Positions 34,849 through 47,400 of a stretch of 64,000 bases of DNA are shown piece after piece; the first letter of the stretch is position 1; every line of letters starts with the position of its first letter. Under the pieces are notes generated by a model that was not told the origin of the DNA, made no database searches, and saw only the letters and a list, made by a program, of their open reading frames with translations. The stretch comes from Mycteria americana. Its lineage: Eukaryota; Chordata; Aves; Ciconiiformes; Ciconiidae. Both the position numbers and the translations under genes were made by a program. The stretch is taken from positions 47,533,001 to 47,597,000 of the forward strand of contig NC_134371.1 of the NCBI RefSeq assembly GCF_035582795.1. The letters run 5' to 3'.

Positions 34849-37310
34849 GTAAGTGTAAAATTTTAAGATGAAAAATAGTACCACAGACCACTGTATAGGT
34901 GATTATGGTCTTTACAAACAGTTATCTTAAATATTTAAATAAATCAGTAAGACAATTTCCAGCTAGTTGGACTGTTGTGGTACAAAATCAGAGAACCTTT
35001 GCAGCAGAATACCGTTCCAGCTTCAAATGGTGTATAGAGCTACAAATAAAGCCAAACCACCTTTCTTATTTGCCATTTCTATAAATCAAGAGTGAAGAAA
35101 TAGTCACAGGAGTTAAACCCACTAAAACTAAACCTATGAAGATTCTTCCTGTGCAATACAGAAAGAAACTCTCTTTTCAAAAAGACTCAAGGAATAGTCT
35201 CACTAGAAGGGCTATCTTGTCCATTTGAAGGTGATAGGCAGAGTGAAGACAAGTTGACAAGACAGCATAGAATTTCTCCTATCCTGAGCCAAAACAGCAG
35301 ATAAATAAGATGGTTTGAGATGTCTATATATAAGGAAATCAGGGAAGAATAAGCTGGACAATTAATCTGAACTGCTGCAAGGACTTATACTGCACCCTCA
35401 GTAAAGGCAATTAATCTCAAACACCTATTGTGTTATTAATGCAGTTAATTTTTTGTACCTAACTTCCCTTTGTAGACAAGCAATCATTCTCTGGGAATGT
35501 CATTCTAGTGCTTGTAAATGGACATTCATTCTTTCAAAGGCTTTTTATTTATTGTGCTGCTGTCCAGGAAGAGCAGCCACAGTCTTCAGAGGTACACAGA
35601 ATGAAATTTTATTAAAGCAAAAGAAAACAAATCAGTAGAGAAGGAAAGGCAAAAATTCAATTATAATGAAATATGTTTATAAAGCAATAAAGCATTAAAA
35701 AGGAAAAAAGTAATTGTCTTCTAGCGCTTGTATTACCAGAGAATGGAATTATACCATGAAACCTAAATCTGATGCATTTCCCTAGCAGAAGAAGTGATAA
35801 AATAAAGCAGCAAACTTTTTTTTTTCATTGACTTCCTCTCAATTACAAAGCTGTAACATAGATTTCAGAATTTCACCCAAAATGTTGAGAAACTGATAAA
35901 AATGAAGAAATCAAAATAAACTTGGTTTGGTACAATTTCCTGCAGTGAGACTATACAACTTCAAAATCAACTGGAGTCAATCCTATCCACAGTGAGCTAT
36001 GTTTTCATGCTTTCAGCTTCTACGTGCTTTCAAAAGATAGACCGACAATTTTCTTCTGACTCAGCTATTTTATGAAGGATCTAGGACAACAATCGTCGTC
36101 TCAAAATGAGATATATTTAAAAAGTGTAAACAGTGTAATGTGCCTGAGGATGCATGGACAGTTTGCTTTTATAATGATAATGTTCAACCGTGTTCCAGAG
36201 AAAACATGGAATTAGAGTTCTGGCTCAGTGATACTGTTTAGCAGTCAGATTCCATTAGCTTCGAGGTGTTCCTTTTGATATACAGAAGCTCTTTGCAACA
36301 ATGATCTAAGCTGTCTCTGTGATTTAGACAACCTTAGTGCCACAAATGCCAACTAAAATAATTTGATTCCAGCCTTCCTCTTACCAGTCACTAATATGAC
36401 ATACTTTGACACTTTTTGCCCTGGTGTATCAAAGATTCTTTAATGTTTTGCTCCATGTTAGATTACGGAGTGGCTTGCTCTTGCTCTTAAATATTTAAGT
36501 TGTCATAGCAGAGAGGCTCACTAAATTAATGTGGTCTGTCATGATAATGAAGTCTCATAAAGAACATAGTATAGTTGGGCAAATTGAACAAAACTTGATT
36601 CTCGGATGTCTTTAAAATAAAATCATTTGTCTGTATTCTGAATCGCTTCATTCACTTTTTGGTGAATATTTATGTAGGCAAAGCTATTGTTGCAGGAATA
36701 TTGGCAAGCATTTGTGAGTATATGTATCTGGAAAAGCATCTATGTTGGAACTTTTGTACATCTTTGAAAAATCTCTAAAGCTATGGGATACATTCAAATA
36801 AGCAAAACAACATGGTAAAATTTTGGTGATTGATCACAGAGAACAATTAGTAAAATGTAAATAACAAAGAATAAGCTGCTGGATTATATATATATGTACA
36901 AGTAATTCCTTAAGTAATTTGGAAAATCAAACACATTCATAAAAATAAAATCTGCTGTCAGATCGTTCAATCTAATAAAACGTAAACAGTGCACTTGCTT
37001 CTAATTTGAGTTTACTAATGTTCTCTGGGTAAAAGCTTCAGAGAAAGTCAGCCTGAACTTCATCTTATAGAGGATATTCACAATGAGCTATGGATCAGAT
37101 TCCTTTGTACTACGGGACAGAAGTTGTATAGTGAATAGACAAAACATTGTGTACGTTTGTGTACGTATGAAAGAAGGAAATAAATGGAGACATTTAAAAT
37201 TTTATTTGTGACTTAATAGGTGTACAATCTACAATAAACTGTGTTGATAAGAACACAATGACCTAGTTTTAAAAACATAAATTACAGTAGAATTATGGTT
37301 TTTTTTAAAG
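34849..37310 (+). other. COL11A1: COL11A1 intron 3 (2.5 kb)
   Basis: Donor GTAAGT, acceptor ttttttttaaag. AT-rich, with a short TA run near 36,888-36,901; nothing else recognised. Confidence 0.9.
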
Positions 37311-37473
37311 GTGGCATCGAGTAGCTATTAGTGTGGAGAAAAAAAGTGTGACGATGATTGTTGACTGTAACAAAAAAACTACAAAACCACTTGAAAGAAG
37401 TGACAAAACAGTTGTGGACACCAATGGCATCACTGTCTTTGGAACCAGGATTCTGGATGAAGAAGTTTTTGAG
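37311..37473 (+). CDS. COL11A1: COL11A1 exon 4, LamG/TSPN domain
   Basis: A 163-bp exon (phase 2 in, phase 0 out). It encodes the end of K165 through E219: [19 protein letters not shown], then the lysine-rich [12 protein letters not shown] segment, then [20 protein letters not shown]. It holds the second domain cysteine, C184 (C182 in human numbering). The basic stretch corresponds to a heparan-sulfate-binding region described for this family, from memory. The donor GAG|GTAAAA is weaker than the others at +5, but the protein continues cleanly into exon 5. Confidence 0.97.
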
Positions 37474-39883
37474 GTAAAAATCAATACAGAACAAATGGAA
37501 TTGAGTGATTTTGTGTTGAGTGAAGTGCTTAATGCAAATCAGAATAAATTTTTTAGGACAAAAGCTGGTATAATGTAGAAACTTCGATTTATAGAACCTG
37601 TTAGGATAGGCTGAAATAAAAGAGAAGTAAAACAGGGAAGTGTCTCTATTGTTGGAAGATATGACACATTTTTCTGTTCTTTAGATTATGTTGTATCTGG
37701 AAGGGGCTTGCTTTTTTTGGTTTTCTGCCTAATATTGAGATACCTGAGATATTTAGGAGAATTAATCTGGGAAAGTGGAGTAGTATAATACTGAATGATT
37801 TTAGTTCTGTCTCCCTTAAACTTTTATAGATATTTGTGCATGCTAACAGTATTTGAGAGAGGGGGAGAAGGACCTGGAAAGTTTTCTGTGTAATATGAAT
37901 CCCTTATATTGTTTATCCCACTTACTGCTCTTTCCAGTAACTGGAGCATACTTTGGCAATAAGGACATATATGTTTCCATCATTTACTGGCCAAGAAGTA
38001 CATATAGGAAGGGTAAAATGCCTCTAAGGAAGTATGTGACTGCCAATCATGAGGCCTTTCTAGGTAGAATCCTTATGTCAACGATTATTTTTACAGGCTA
38101 ATAATGAAGCTTCTCTAAATCTACACTATTGAGTTTCTTTTATAGCATTGTTATGCAACAGTCAAAACTGTCAAATTTCAATTAAAACTGAAAAATAAGA
38201 AAATACAGATTAGTAGTTAACTTACTTCATATACAGAACATCTGTGCTCCATAAAAGTCCAGAGCTGTAATCCTAGTTTTAAGCAGAGCATATGCTTGAG
38301 AAGCTGCATAGGTATCAAAGGAGGAAATAAGAATTTTGAGTGTAATACTGTGGCATTGTTATCTTTCATTTCCATGGATATGATGAAACATGAGACTTTT
38401 AAATGGGGAAATGTCTGGGATGATTTAATGGGTCAACCAGTATGATATGTTTGGTATTCACAGCCTAATTTACCTGTAGTCCGCAATACAGTTTGCACAT
38501 CTGAGGGACATTATTTTCCATTTGAAGATGAATTCCACAGATGCCTTATCTGGGGTGGGACAAGGATTTTTGGTCTCCACATGGGATAATTACTTTCAAT
38601 TTTAATTTGTATTTCTTTCTTAGGTCAGAAACCAAGTCCCACAATATGTGTATTTGGCAATAAATTGTCAAAATATGTACAATGTTAATATACATAAGTT
38701 AAAAGAATTCAGCAAAAAAATTCAATAAAAGTAGATAAACTGATATTTTGTTAGGGTTTTACAAGTGATTTTAGATTCTAATAGAAACTAAGGCAACAGG
38801 CCCTGGCTTGTTCTTGCAAAGTTTGTAACCATTTTAAAAGTTGTCAAGGAGGGAAGTGCACAATAACTAAACATTGGTGTTTGGTTTGTTTTACTCAATG
38901 CACTTGCTAAATAAAAGGACCTCTCTGAAGTTGCAGAGGTGCTGAAATGCTATACAAATGTGCATAGCTGTTTGAAAATAAGTACAGTGGTTGATGGTAT
39001 GTGTATGAAGGGAGATATTTGTTTTAATCATTTGCATTAAGTAACATGTTGAATAATGGAGAAGCATGCGAGGGGCCTTTCATCTCTGAAGTTGTTGACT
39101 ATTATGATATTATATCTGTCCTCTATATATTAAACAGTTTTAAATATTAGTCCTCAAAAAAAATTTTGTTAAAGAGAGATTAAGACCATTCCCATGGGAA
39201 TACAGAAGGAGCATAGGCTATCTAAGGGGTAAATAAAATGATAGTTCTGAAAATTTCCTGCTATATCATTCTTCTGTCACGACAGTTATTAGCCACTCAG
39301 AAAGAAAGGTGAAACTTGGAGTCATGACAAAGAGTAACTATTTTAAGGCAAAATAATTCCTACCCTAGCAGTTCCTCCTCAGTGATATTTTCCTCCATCC
39401 ATACCTTTTGCAGCTGTATAGCGACTGCAGTTGTATATACAATTCCCTCCACTCTTTCAAGCCCTATAGAGGAAGAAGACATGGGAAGGAATGTGGTAGA
39501 ATGCAATTATTTTTTGGGTAGAGACTGTTGGAAGAGTCAGTGAGGTTGGATGAAGGTATACTTAGGAAATTGAAGTTGGTACTTAAAAATCAGAATTAGC
39601 AGATTCATTGAAGAAACCCAAAAAATAACCCTACATTTTTCTTGAAGTCAAACTTATATGAAGTCAACATGGTCATGAGGATATAACTTTAGCAGAATTT
39701 GCTACGATGACTTAAATAAAAATACTTTTTTCTGAGGGTTTTTGTCATGTGTTGAAGGATAAAAAAGGAAGCTAGTGATCCTTTGTCATATTTTTCACTG
39801 AAATCTCCTACATTGATGTGGCAAGTCAGTGCGTCAGTCCAAGCTGAGATCCACTAAGAAAGATGGCTTTGGACTCACAAAAG

Positions 39884-40348
39884 AATCATAGAATAGAATC
39901 ATAGAATTATTTAGGTTGGAAAGGTCCTTTCAAGATCATCGAGTCCAGCCGTTAACCTAGCACTTCCAAGTCCGCCACTAAACCATGTCCCTAAGCACCA
40001 TCTACATGTCTTTTAAATACCTCCAGGGATGGTGACTCCACCACTTCCCTGGGCAGCCTGTTTCAATGCCTGACAACCCTTTCCGTGAAGAAATTTTTCC
40101 TAATATCCAATCTAAACCTCCCCTGGCGCAACTTGAGGCCATTTCCTCTCATCCTATCACTTGTTACTTGGGAGAAGAGACCAACACCCACCTCACTACA
40201 ACCTCCTTTCAGGTAGTTGTAAAGAGCGATAAGGTCTCCCCTGGGCCTCCTTTTCTCCAGACTAAACAACCCCAGTTCCCTCAGCCGCTTCTTGTAAGAC
40301 TTGTGCTCTAGACCATTCACCAGCTTTGTTGCCCTTCTTTGGACACGC
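39884..40348 (-). mobile_element. CR1 LINE, 5'-truncated 3' end
   Basis: On the - strand, 40348 down to about 40064 encodes the C-terminal part of the CR1 ORF2 protein ([20 protein letters not shown]..., [20 protein letters not shown]). The frame then stops where CR1 normally has Trp (TGG to TGA). After a short non-coding tail the element ends in ATTCTATG-type repeats (39884-39906), the hallmark CR1 3' end. About 465 bp remain, so it is a dead, 5'-truncated copy in antisense orientation within COL11A1 intron 4. Confidence 0.93.
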
Positions 40349-41431
40349 AAGGAAATCGTGCAGCTGTCTGTAAAGTCAGTTTACAGGCTGATTTTAACAT
40401 TCAGCACTGAGAACAGCAACATTTCTACCATTTCTAACATCACTGTACATTTCTGTATTCCTTCAGTGATTATGTTTCCTTATTTAACTGATTGCACCTC
40501 TTTTCTCTTGCTTTATTCAGAGAAATCAGTTACATTCTTGTAAGGCTGTTCTTGTAATTGCTGGGGGTTTAGATTTAGTCTGAATTCTCTTACTTAAATT
40601 AAAAGCTTACAATCTTTTGGGATAGATTTCTGCTTTATCTTTTACTGTACAGCCACCATGGGTACATTTATACCTATGTTCAGTTATTTGAATCTTTAGC
40701 TCGAAATGTGCGTGTTGAAAATAGGCAATTAGAATTTCCCTCAAAGTTTAAGCAAAGTACTGTGCCATATATGGTTTTAATGATATGTATCCTTCAAAGT
40801 CTGGCCAAGCAAAACATAATCTGGTTCTTTTTGAGTTTGTGTCATGTTTTTCTACTCTCTAAACATCATTCATATTGTTTCATTAACAAGACTTTATCCA
40901 TCCTTTAGCTACTGCTGCTAAAATTTCTAAAGTTTGGGGCTGTTCCCTGAAATTTGTCTGCTGCTTGAGAGTCTCCTGGTTGTGTCTTAAATGTTCTGTT
41001 TGTTTATCTCATTCGTGGTAGCACAGAGTGATGTTTGGTGGTTCCATGGCTTTCCTTCATAGTATTTCTGTGTTGTGAACCTTGTTGTATCTTGAGACCA
41101 CAACAGGCACTGATGAAACACAAAACTCAGTGTGTCTTATTCTATGTGCAGGAAATTCCAGAAATGAACTTATTTAGCCATGACATTAGATTTAAGTGTT
41201 TAAGACTTAAAACTGTATAAGACAGACTTTCCATATGATATTTGATGCCTTTATGGGCTTACATGTAGGAAGCACATAAGAAGAAATACCTAAGTGTATA
41301 GTGACCTGTTGGAATTCACAGCATATTGTATCCATACATCACAAAGGCTGTTTTATCTTGGTAATAATGATGTTTTTAGTCATAGTAAGCCAATGATTTG
41401 ATCACAGGAACTGTGGAGCACTCTTCAGTCT

Positions 41432-41495
41432 TGTCATGGTTTAGCTTCAGTTGGTAGCTGAGCACCACACAGCCGCTCACTCACCCTCCACCCCC
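41432..41495 (-). mobile_element. Remnant of an inverted LTR, left part
   Basis: This segment (tgtcatggtttagcttcagt...) is the reverse complement of the 3' end of the LTRs at 4283-4832 and 41501-42067. It is a member of the same family in the opposite orientation. It is cut by the younger + strand LTR and continues at 42068. Confidence 0.82.
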
Positions 41496-41500
41496 GGTAG

Positions 41501-42067
41501 TGTCCTGGTTTCAGCTGGGATAGAGTAAATTTTCTTCCTAGTAGCTGGTATAGTGCTGTGTTTTGGATTTAGTATGAGAATAATATTGATAACACACTGA
41601 TGTTTTAGTTGTTGCTAAGTGATGTTTACACTAGTCAAGGACTTCTCAGCTTCCCATGCTCTGCCAGGTGCACAAGAAACTGGGAGGGGGCACAGCCAAG
41701 CTAGTTGATCCAAACTGGCCAAAGGGCTATTCCATACCATATGACGTCATGCTCAGTATATAAACTGGGGGGAGTTGGCTGTGGGGCAGCAATTGCTGCT
41801 CGGGGACTGGCTGGGCATCAGTTGGTGGGTGGTGAGCGGTTGTATCACTTGTTTTTCCTGGGTTTTGTTCCTTTCTCTCTCTCTTGTTGTTTTCCTTCTC
41901 ACTACAATTTGTTGTTGTTGCTGTTGTTCCAATTATTAAACTGTTCTTACCTCAACCCATGAGTTTTCTTACTTTTGCTCTTCTGATTCTCTCCCCCATC
42001 CCACCGGGGGGAGGGTGAGCGAGCGGCTGTGTGGTACTTAATTGCCGACTGGGGCTAAACCACAACA
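41501..42067 (+). mobile_element. Solo LTR of an avian endogenous retrovirus (copy 2), nested
   Basis: A 567-bp element from TGTCCTGG to CACAACA, collinear with the copy at 4283-4832. It has the same CRE (TGACGTCA, 41742-41749), TATA box (41757-41764) and ATTAAA signal (41935-41940). The 5-bp target duplication is ggtag (41496-41500) and ggtgg (42068-42072), one mismatch. The target is an older - strand LTR of the same family. No internal retroviral genes accompany it. It is in the same orientation as COL11A1. Confidence 0.9.
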
Positions 42068-42091
42068 GGTGGGATGAGGGAGAGAATTAGT
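42068..42091 (-). mobile_element. Remnant of an inverted LTR, right part
   Basis: ggtgggatgagggagagaat is the reverse complement of the 'attctctcccccatcccacc' part of the family and joins in register with the left remnant at 41432-41495 once the nested LTR is removed. Similarity fades after about 42091, so the rest of this LTR is truncated or decayed. Confidence 0.72.
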
Positions 42092-42559
42092 ATTTTTGTA
42101 TATTCAACAAAAATAATATTCCTTGGTAAGTTTACCTACTGGTGCTAAAGGTAAGAGGCATTTTTTAGTAGTGTTCTCAGAAAAATCTTCTGTTTTAGCT
42201 TTAAAAGCAAGAAAAAATTTATCTTAAGTATTTTCCAAATCTTGTGGGAGGTTTGTGTGTTTTATATGAGGAAATTCTAATTTGGAGTTGCCTGCTGCTC
42301 ATTCCTGAATGTAAGGGCTAATCTGAGATTTTATGACATCATGCTCAATTAATATGGAAATCAATACGATGTCACAAACAGGATATTGAATACAAGCAAG
42401 CATTAAGCATCAGGTGCATACAAATGCTTGAGAAGCAAATTATAAACTGTGAATGTGTCTAAAAATATTAAAATTATGCTGTCTAGAAACTGTATTATTA
42501 CTAACTGCCAAATTGTGAGCCCTTCATTTACACTGCTAAGCACTTGCTCACTGAAGTGG

Positions 42560-42580
42560 ATCCATTGATATCAGTGGGGC
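42560..42580 (+). repeat. CATTGACTTCA.TGGG-like motif
   Basis: ccattgatatcagtggggc resembles the motif at 15331-15385, 53449-53468 and 62418-62440. Likely remnant of an old dispersed repeat; weak on its own. Confidence 0.3.
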
Positions 42581-42740
42581 TAATTCATAAATGCTTGTTT
42601 ATGAAAGACTGACACAGTATACCTCAAACTTTTACATGTGTTATTTGAAATTAATCTCTTCTGTGTTTTCAAATACATAGTGCAAGAAGGGCTGGTTTGT
42701 AAGCGCTTACTGCAAAGAAGACAATTCTTACAATAGCATA

Positions 42741-42765
42741 CAAAAAATAAAATAAAAAAAAAAAC
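42741..42765 (+). repeat. A-rich simple sequence
   Basis: Mostly A with single T interruptions, including an A11 run. No retroposon body recognised beside it. Confidence 0.8.
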
Positions 42766-43837
42766 AAGAAGAAATTAGTCAGATGCTGGTACACTGGTAC
42801 GTAGCACCTAGTAAAAGAATTTTGAATAGTATCCATTGAAATATGTTTGTAGCTTAAATGTTTGATAAATAGCAGGGATCTTTTTATTCTTTGCCAGCTT
42901 TAAGGATTTGTCACTCCTCATTTAGAACTGTTGGTGTGAACAATACAAGAGTTTTTTATAATAAGTATTTTATAATGAGTTAATAACTAACAGAGTCTTT
43001 ATGCAGATATTTCCCTATAGGGACTTTTTTCCTTCAAAACTCCCCATGTTAGACCAATACAATGATTTTTAGGCACTGTGCTGTAAATGAGTACAAGAAG
43101 ACAAAACCTGATGTATATAAGACTCTCATTTAAAGGCAATGAAAGCTCTAACTGCACACAGTTTATGAGATTAAATCCTTGCAGTAATCCTTGTTAATAA
43201 AGGGTTTAGATTTTGATACTAGGCATTAACCCATTTTCATGAAAAAAGCATTCATACACTTATGTACAACATAGGATTCCTTTAAACAGCCTGAGCGAGC
43301 AGTTGAAGATAGAGTGATAGTAGCTTGACACAAATATGACTTACAGATCACTTCAGATAAGTAACCATTCCTCACATATCTCTAAGCATGGAAAGTCCAA
43401 GTGTGCAAGTGCAGAAAGGCCATTCCTCTGTGTGCATACTCCATGAAGAAGGTAACAGTAGCAGAATGGGTAGAGCTTTTACTGACTGACCAAAATTGCT
43501 GTACAGCTAAAGTAGAATAGGGAAGCTAGCCCAAAGTAAAACTGCCCCAAAGGCATGTAGTGTGAATGATGTGTCATCAGTATCCTCTGTTTCATACTGT
43601 CCTGTTGAGCTGCACTACTAGCTAGTGTAGAGGTAGCCAAAATGATTCCCATTACATATCACCTTTAGTAATTGCTAGTGATGCACTAAATCTTTAGTGT
43701 CAGTCAGACTAAAAAGTAATGTTTAGCATAAATGGGACAGAAACTAAAACATGCGATAGGTTCCAGGCAAAAATATTTAGAAGCAACCTTCTAGCTATCA
43801 ACACCAGAGAGGTGGCCAACTTCCAGCACTGGGAGGG

Positions 43838-43864
43838 AAAAAAAAAAAAAAACAAACAAAAAAG
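43838..43864 (+). repeat. A-rich tract with AAAC units
   Basis: An A15 run followed by two AAAC-like units. Simple sequence in intron 4. Confidence 0.85.
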
Positions 43865-44419
43865 ATAAAAGCAAAGCAAACAATTTTTCCATTTCAGAAG
43901 CACCTAATAAGAAACTAGCATTTTTTACAAAAGCTTTCTATTTGGCTTGTTTTGTTTTGCCTTTTTTTTTTAATCTGAAAGAATGGTGATTTGGTGTTTG
44001 TTATTTTTTTATAGTATTTCCAAACTTACACTCAATGAACAAAAGTAAATAATTCTGTTTTCCTTGTTTCCCTTCCTTATTCTTGAAAGCAGGAAGGGGG
44101 GAGAAAAAGAAAGCAAAGCTCTGGTAATTCGTTGGCGTTCAAGTTCATTTTCATGGAATATTCCCAAGAAACAAAGGAATGGTCATTTAACTAAACTGTT
44201 TGTAATTACATTTAAAATTAACAACCTGGACTTAAAAAATGCTGCCTGTTACATCAGCTCCAGCAAATTTTACAGATAGAATTTATTATTACCTCATTTA
44301 ATATTGTGTGTAATACATTTAAGTTTTAAAGAACAGCTGTAAATGAGGTTTCAAAGATAAATGGCAATGTAACAGTTTTGCAGGTCTTTTATCAAGAAAA
44401 TAGGATGTCCTTGGTCACA

Positions 44420-44452
44420 CGTGTGTGTGTGTGTGTGTCTGCGTGTGTGTGT
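44420..44452 (+). repeat. (GT)n microsatellite
   Basis: Two GT runs separated by CTGC, followed by alternating purine-pyrimidine sequence to about 44475. Potential Z-DNA former and probable polymorphic marker. Confidence 0.93.
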
Positions 44453-47400
44453 TACGTATATGTACTGTATATACAGGCATTATAATAAAATCTAATCTCT
44501 CAGCCAAGAATTGCAGTAGACTTTGGTCTGTGAACAGCTATGTTTTGAAGGTTAAAATTTACAGTTGGTATATCAACCTATTTCTTAACCAACCAATATA
44601 TACTACTATAACCATGGAGTTTCAAAGAATCAAGAAGACATTGATTTCTATGGAAACTTTGACCTGTACAGAATTCTGCTTTCACAATTTATTGCTTTTA
44701 CAGTGCTTCAGTCTGGCAGGCTCTAAATATCTTTTTCTAGCTATATTATGCAATGGGCCTGGGTGATGGAATATTATATTAAAGGCTCCTGGAATTCTTC
44801 AATCCCTCAAATCTTTGCAGGAAGATTAAATGAATTCTGCAGCAGGTTCTTCTAAATTCTATAGTAATAATATCCAGGCTGTCTAGACTTTTGTTCTTTG
44901 GAGCCTATAGTTTTACTGTCACATAACTAATTAGAGAAAGTTGGCACATATACACAGATTAGGGTTTCTGCTGAATTGATTTACTTGAAGAGGCCACTCT
45001 GTAATTCTTAGGCTTTAGCCATCATATGAAAATTAAAGATATTGATGTTGTTCTCCTGAGTTGATATAGTGCCAAGCACTGGTTTTGTTATGCTTTTATC
45101 ACCATTTAGGTAGTCATCTTTAAAATCTAATTATCCTTATAAGCACATAAGAGGTACTCATTTTATCCAGAACATGAATCAGAAGGATGGTATTTAGCTA
45201 ATACTAACCCTCCCACTCTAGTTGTGGAAAGTCTTTTTGAACTTCTAATATATAAAATTAGACCTTTGAGTAATTGCTGCATTATTTTTCATTAATTTTT
45301 TTTGGTAAAGCTGGAAAAAGAACAATAAGCTTTTTCCAAATGAAATCATTCTAGAAAATCTCATTATTTTACAATAAGAAACTAAAACTTCAGTTCTCTA
45401 CTCTGATCCAGTCACATTGTTATGTAGCATCCTAGTTGTGCAACTACCAAGATCACTTGTTCTTTGAAATTATTTTTTAAAAATGTTTTTAATAATTTGT
45501 GAAGTTTGTTTCTGTGGAGAGGGTCCTGCAGAGCTTCTAAAGTAATGCATACCTGCTATTTCCTGGACAAAGGTGACTTTCATCTGGCAAGGTTATTGTT
45601 TTATTAAGATTCTTGTGAAAGAGATAACCCAAAAATCTGTCTCTATAACTGAACTGTTTGAGGTTCTTGTAGAACTAGTGAACTAGACCATAAAATTTTA
45701 AATGCTGGAAAAAAACAGTAATTTCAGCACGGATTCCTTCATATGGTGCCCTTACAGCCTTGTAAGAATTCACACTTTTGCCTTTTTAACAATGCTGGCA
45801 GGTGATAGTAGAGATGTCTTTTATCAATGATAGAAACTTTTAGCTGATAAATAGACTGTAAATGGACTACTTTATAGTTATACTTCTCTAATACACCATA
45901 TTTAGAAAGCATTAGTAAGATTACATAGTTAAAAGGAAAAGAGAATGTTTCAAGAAGAAACACAATATCTAAGACTTTTTATGAAGTCACAATTAAAATA
46001 ATAAGCAGCCATTAACATTTATTGCTTATAATGATAAAATAATTCATTCCTTACTTCTCAGGCCCTCGATGATTTACATCATTGACAAAATCTGACACCA
46101 TATCTAACTGGAGATTTCCCTTATTCCTCTTTGTGCTGTGGAATCTAAGAAAGGCTCTCAAAAGGTAGAATCAAATATAGTGATTAGTACTATGAGGCTA
46201 ACTAAAGCAATAATTACATCAAGAGGAAGTCAGTAAAATTGGAAGGAGAACTTGGTAGTCTACTGCTTTCCTGCAAATTGGGTCTCCGTTTTCTTTTTTT
46301 GTTAGTCAACGCTGTATTTTTTCAGTGTTGCAAACTGTTTTTATATCAAGACGCTATGTTTTCAGTGCAGATACCCCACCTTGTGCATTACTACTTACCG
46401 AGGTGTGTTTTTCAACTAATCCTGGAAGTCTACATACGCATAAACTTTCTTATTCTAGAATGTCACTGTGGAATGTCTGTGAGATTCACAGAGGAATTTT
46501 CAATGACTGAATTCACCACACACTTCTCATTCTTAGCTGAGCTGTTCCTTGTTGTAGAACAGTTAATTGGAGTGAATGTCTATGCAGCTGTTCCAAAAGG
46601 CAGGCATTCAACTGATTTGAGCATATTCTCCTTGTAGCTCTGTAGCCTGGTTCTCCATATTTGCTGTGACATGCCACAGAGAAGCAAATGTTTCCTCAGA
46701 TCTGATTAACTCCTTTTAATAGTTTTGGAGGATTCTGCAACGAGTAGCTTATTTGTTAGAGTACCTTTTAGGACAGTGCTACAGAAGTAATCCTTCTGTA
46801 CTATGTTTTCATGCTAGGCATAACTGGTGGGAAAGATATTTTATGATTCTCAGGTAACTTTTTTCATATAACCATGAGGCTAATTCAAAAGCCTCTGATT
46901 TTAATTATGAGCACACTCCCAAAATAGAGAGAAATTAAAACATTCATAGACTTTAACTATTTTTCTTCCATATTGAGATGAATTACTCAACTATGCATTG
47001 ACTTTGTGAGTTGCGTGTTGGCTTTGACAACAAGTTAGTGTCTATTTCAATAAAGTATTTATGATCCAAACTAAGTATTAAGACTCCAAATTGATCTGTT
47101 TTACTTACAAGTGCTACTCGTATGCTTAATGTTAGGTATGCTTGAAAACCTTGCTGGATGTTCCCCTTCACCTCTGGGCAACTAAGGCAGAGACCTAGCT
47201 CTCAGCTTTCTCATCCCTAATGTGCAAGTAATGTTAAATATCTGATAAACACTGTTTAAAATACATTGTATTAAGTGTTATCCAGGATAAAAATTCATTA
47301 TAAGGCAGCAGATTTTTCTTCCTAAGTGCTAAATAGGCTTTTAGCACTTTTGGGGGCAAGTTAAGCATGCACATCATTACAAGTAATAAGATGAAAAAGT

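Noticed and set aside
41705..41962. Open frame inside LTR copy 2 (with an equivalent in copy 1 at 4486-4698)
   Set aside because: Shared only because the LTR sequence is shared. It covers promoter and poly(A) elements and is not a retroviral gene.
46239..46637. 132-codon open frame in intron 4
   Set aside because: Begins at TTG, has no recognisable motif, and a second unrelated frame overlaps it. Length is plausible by chance in 64 kb.
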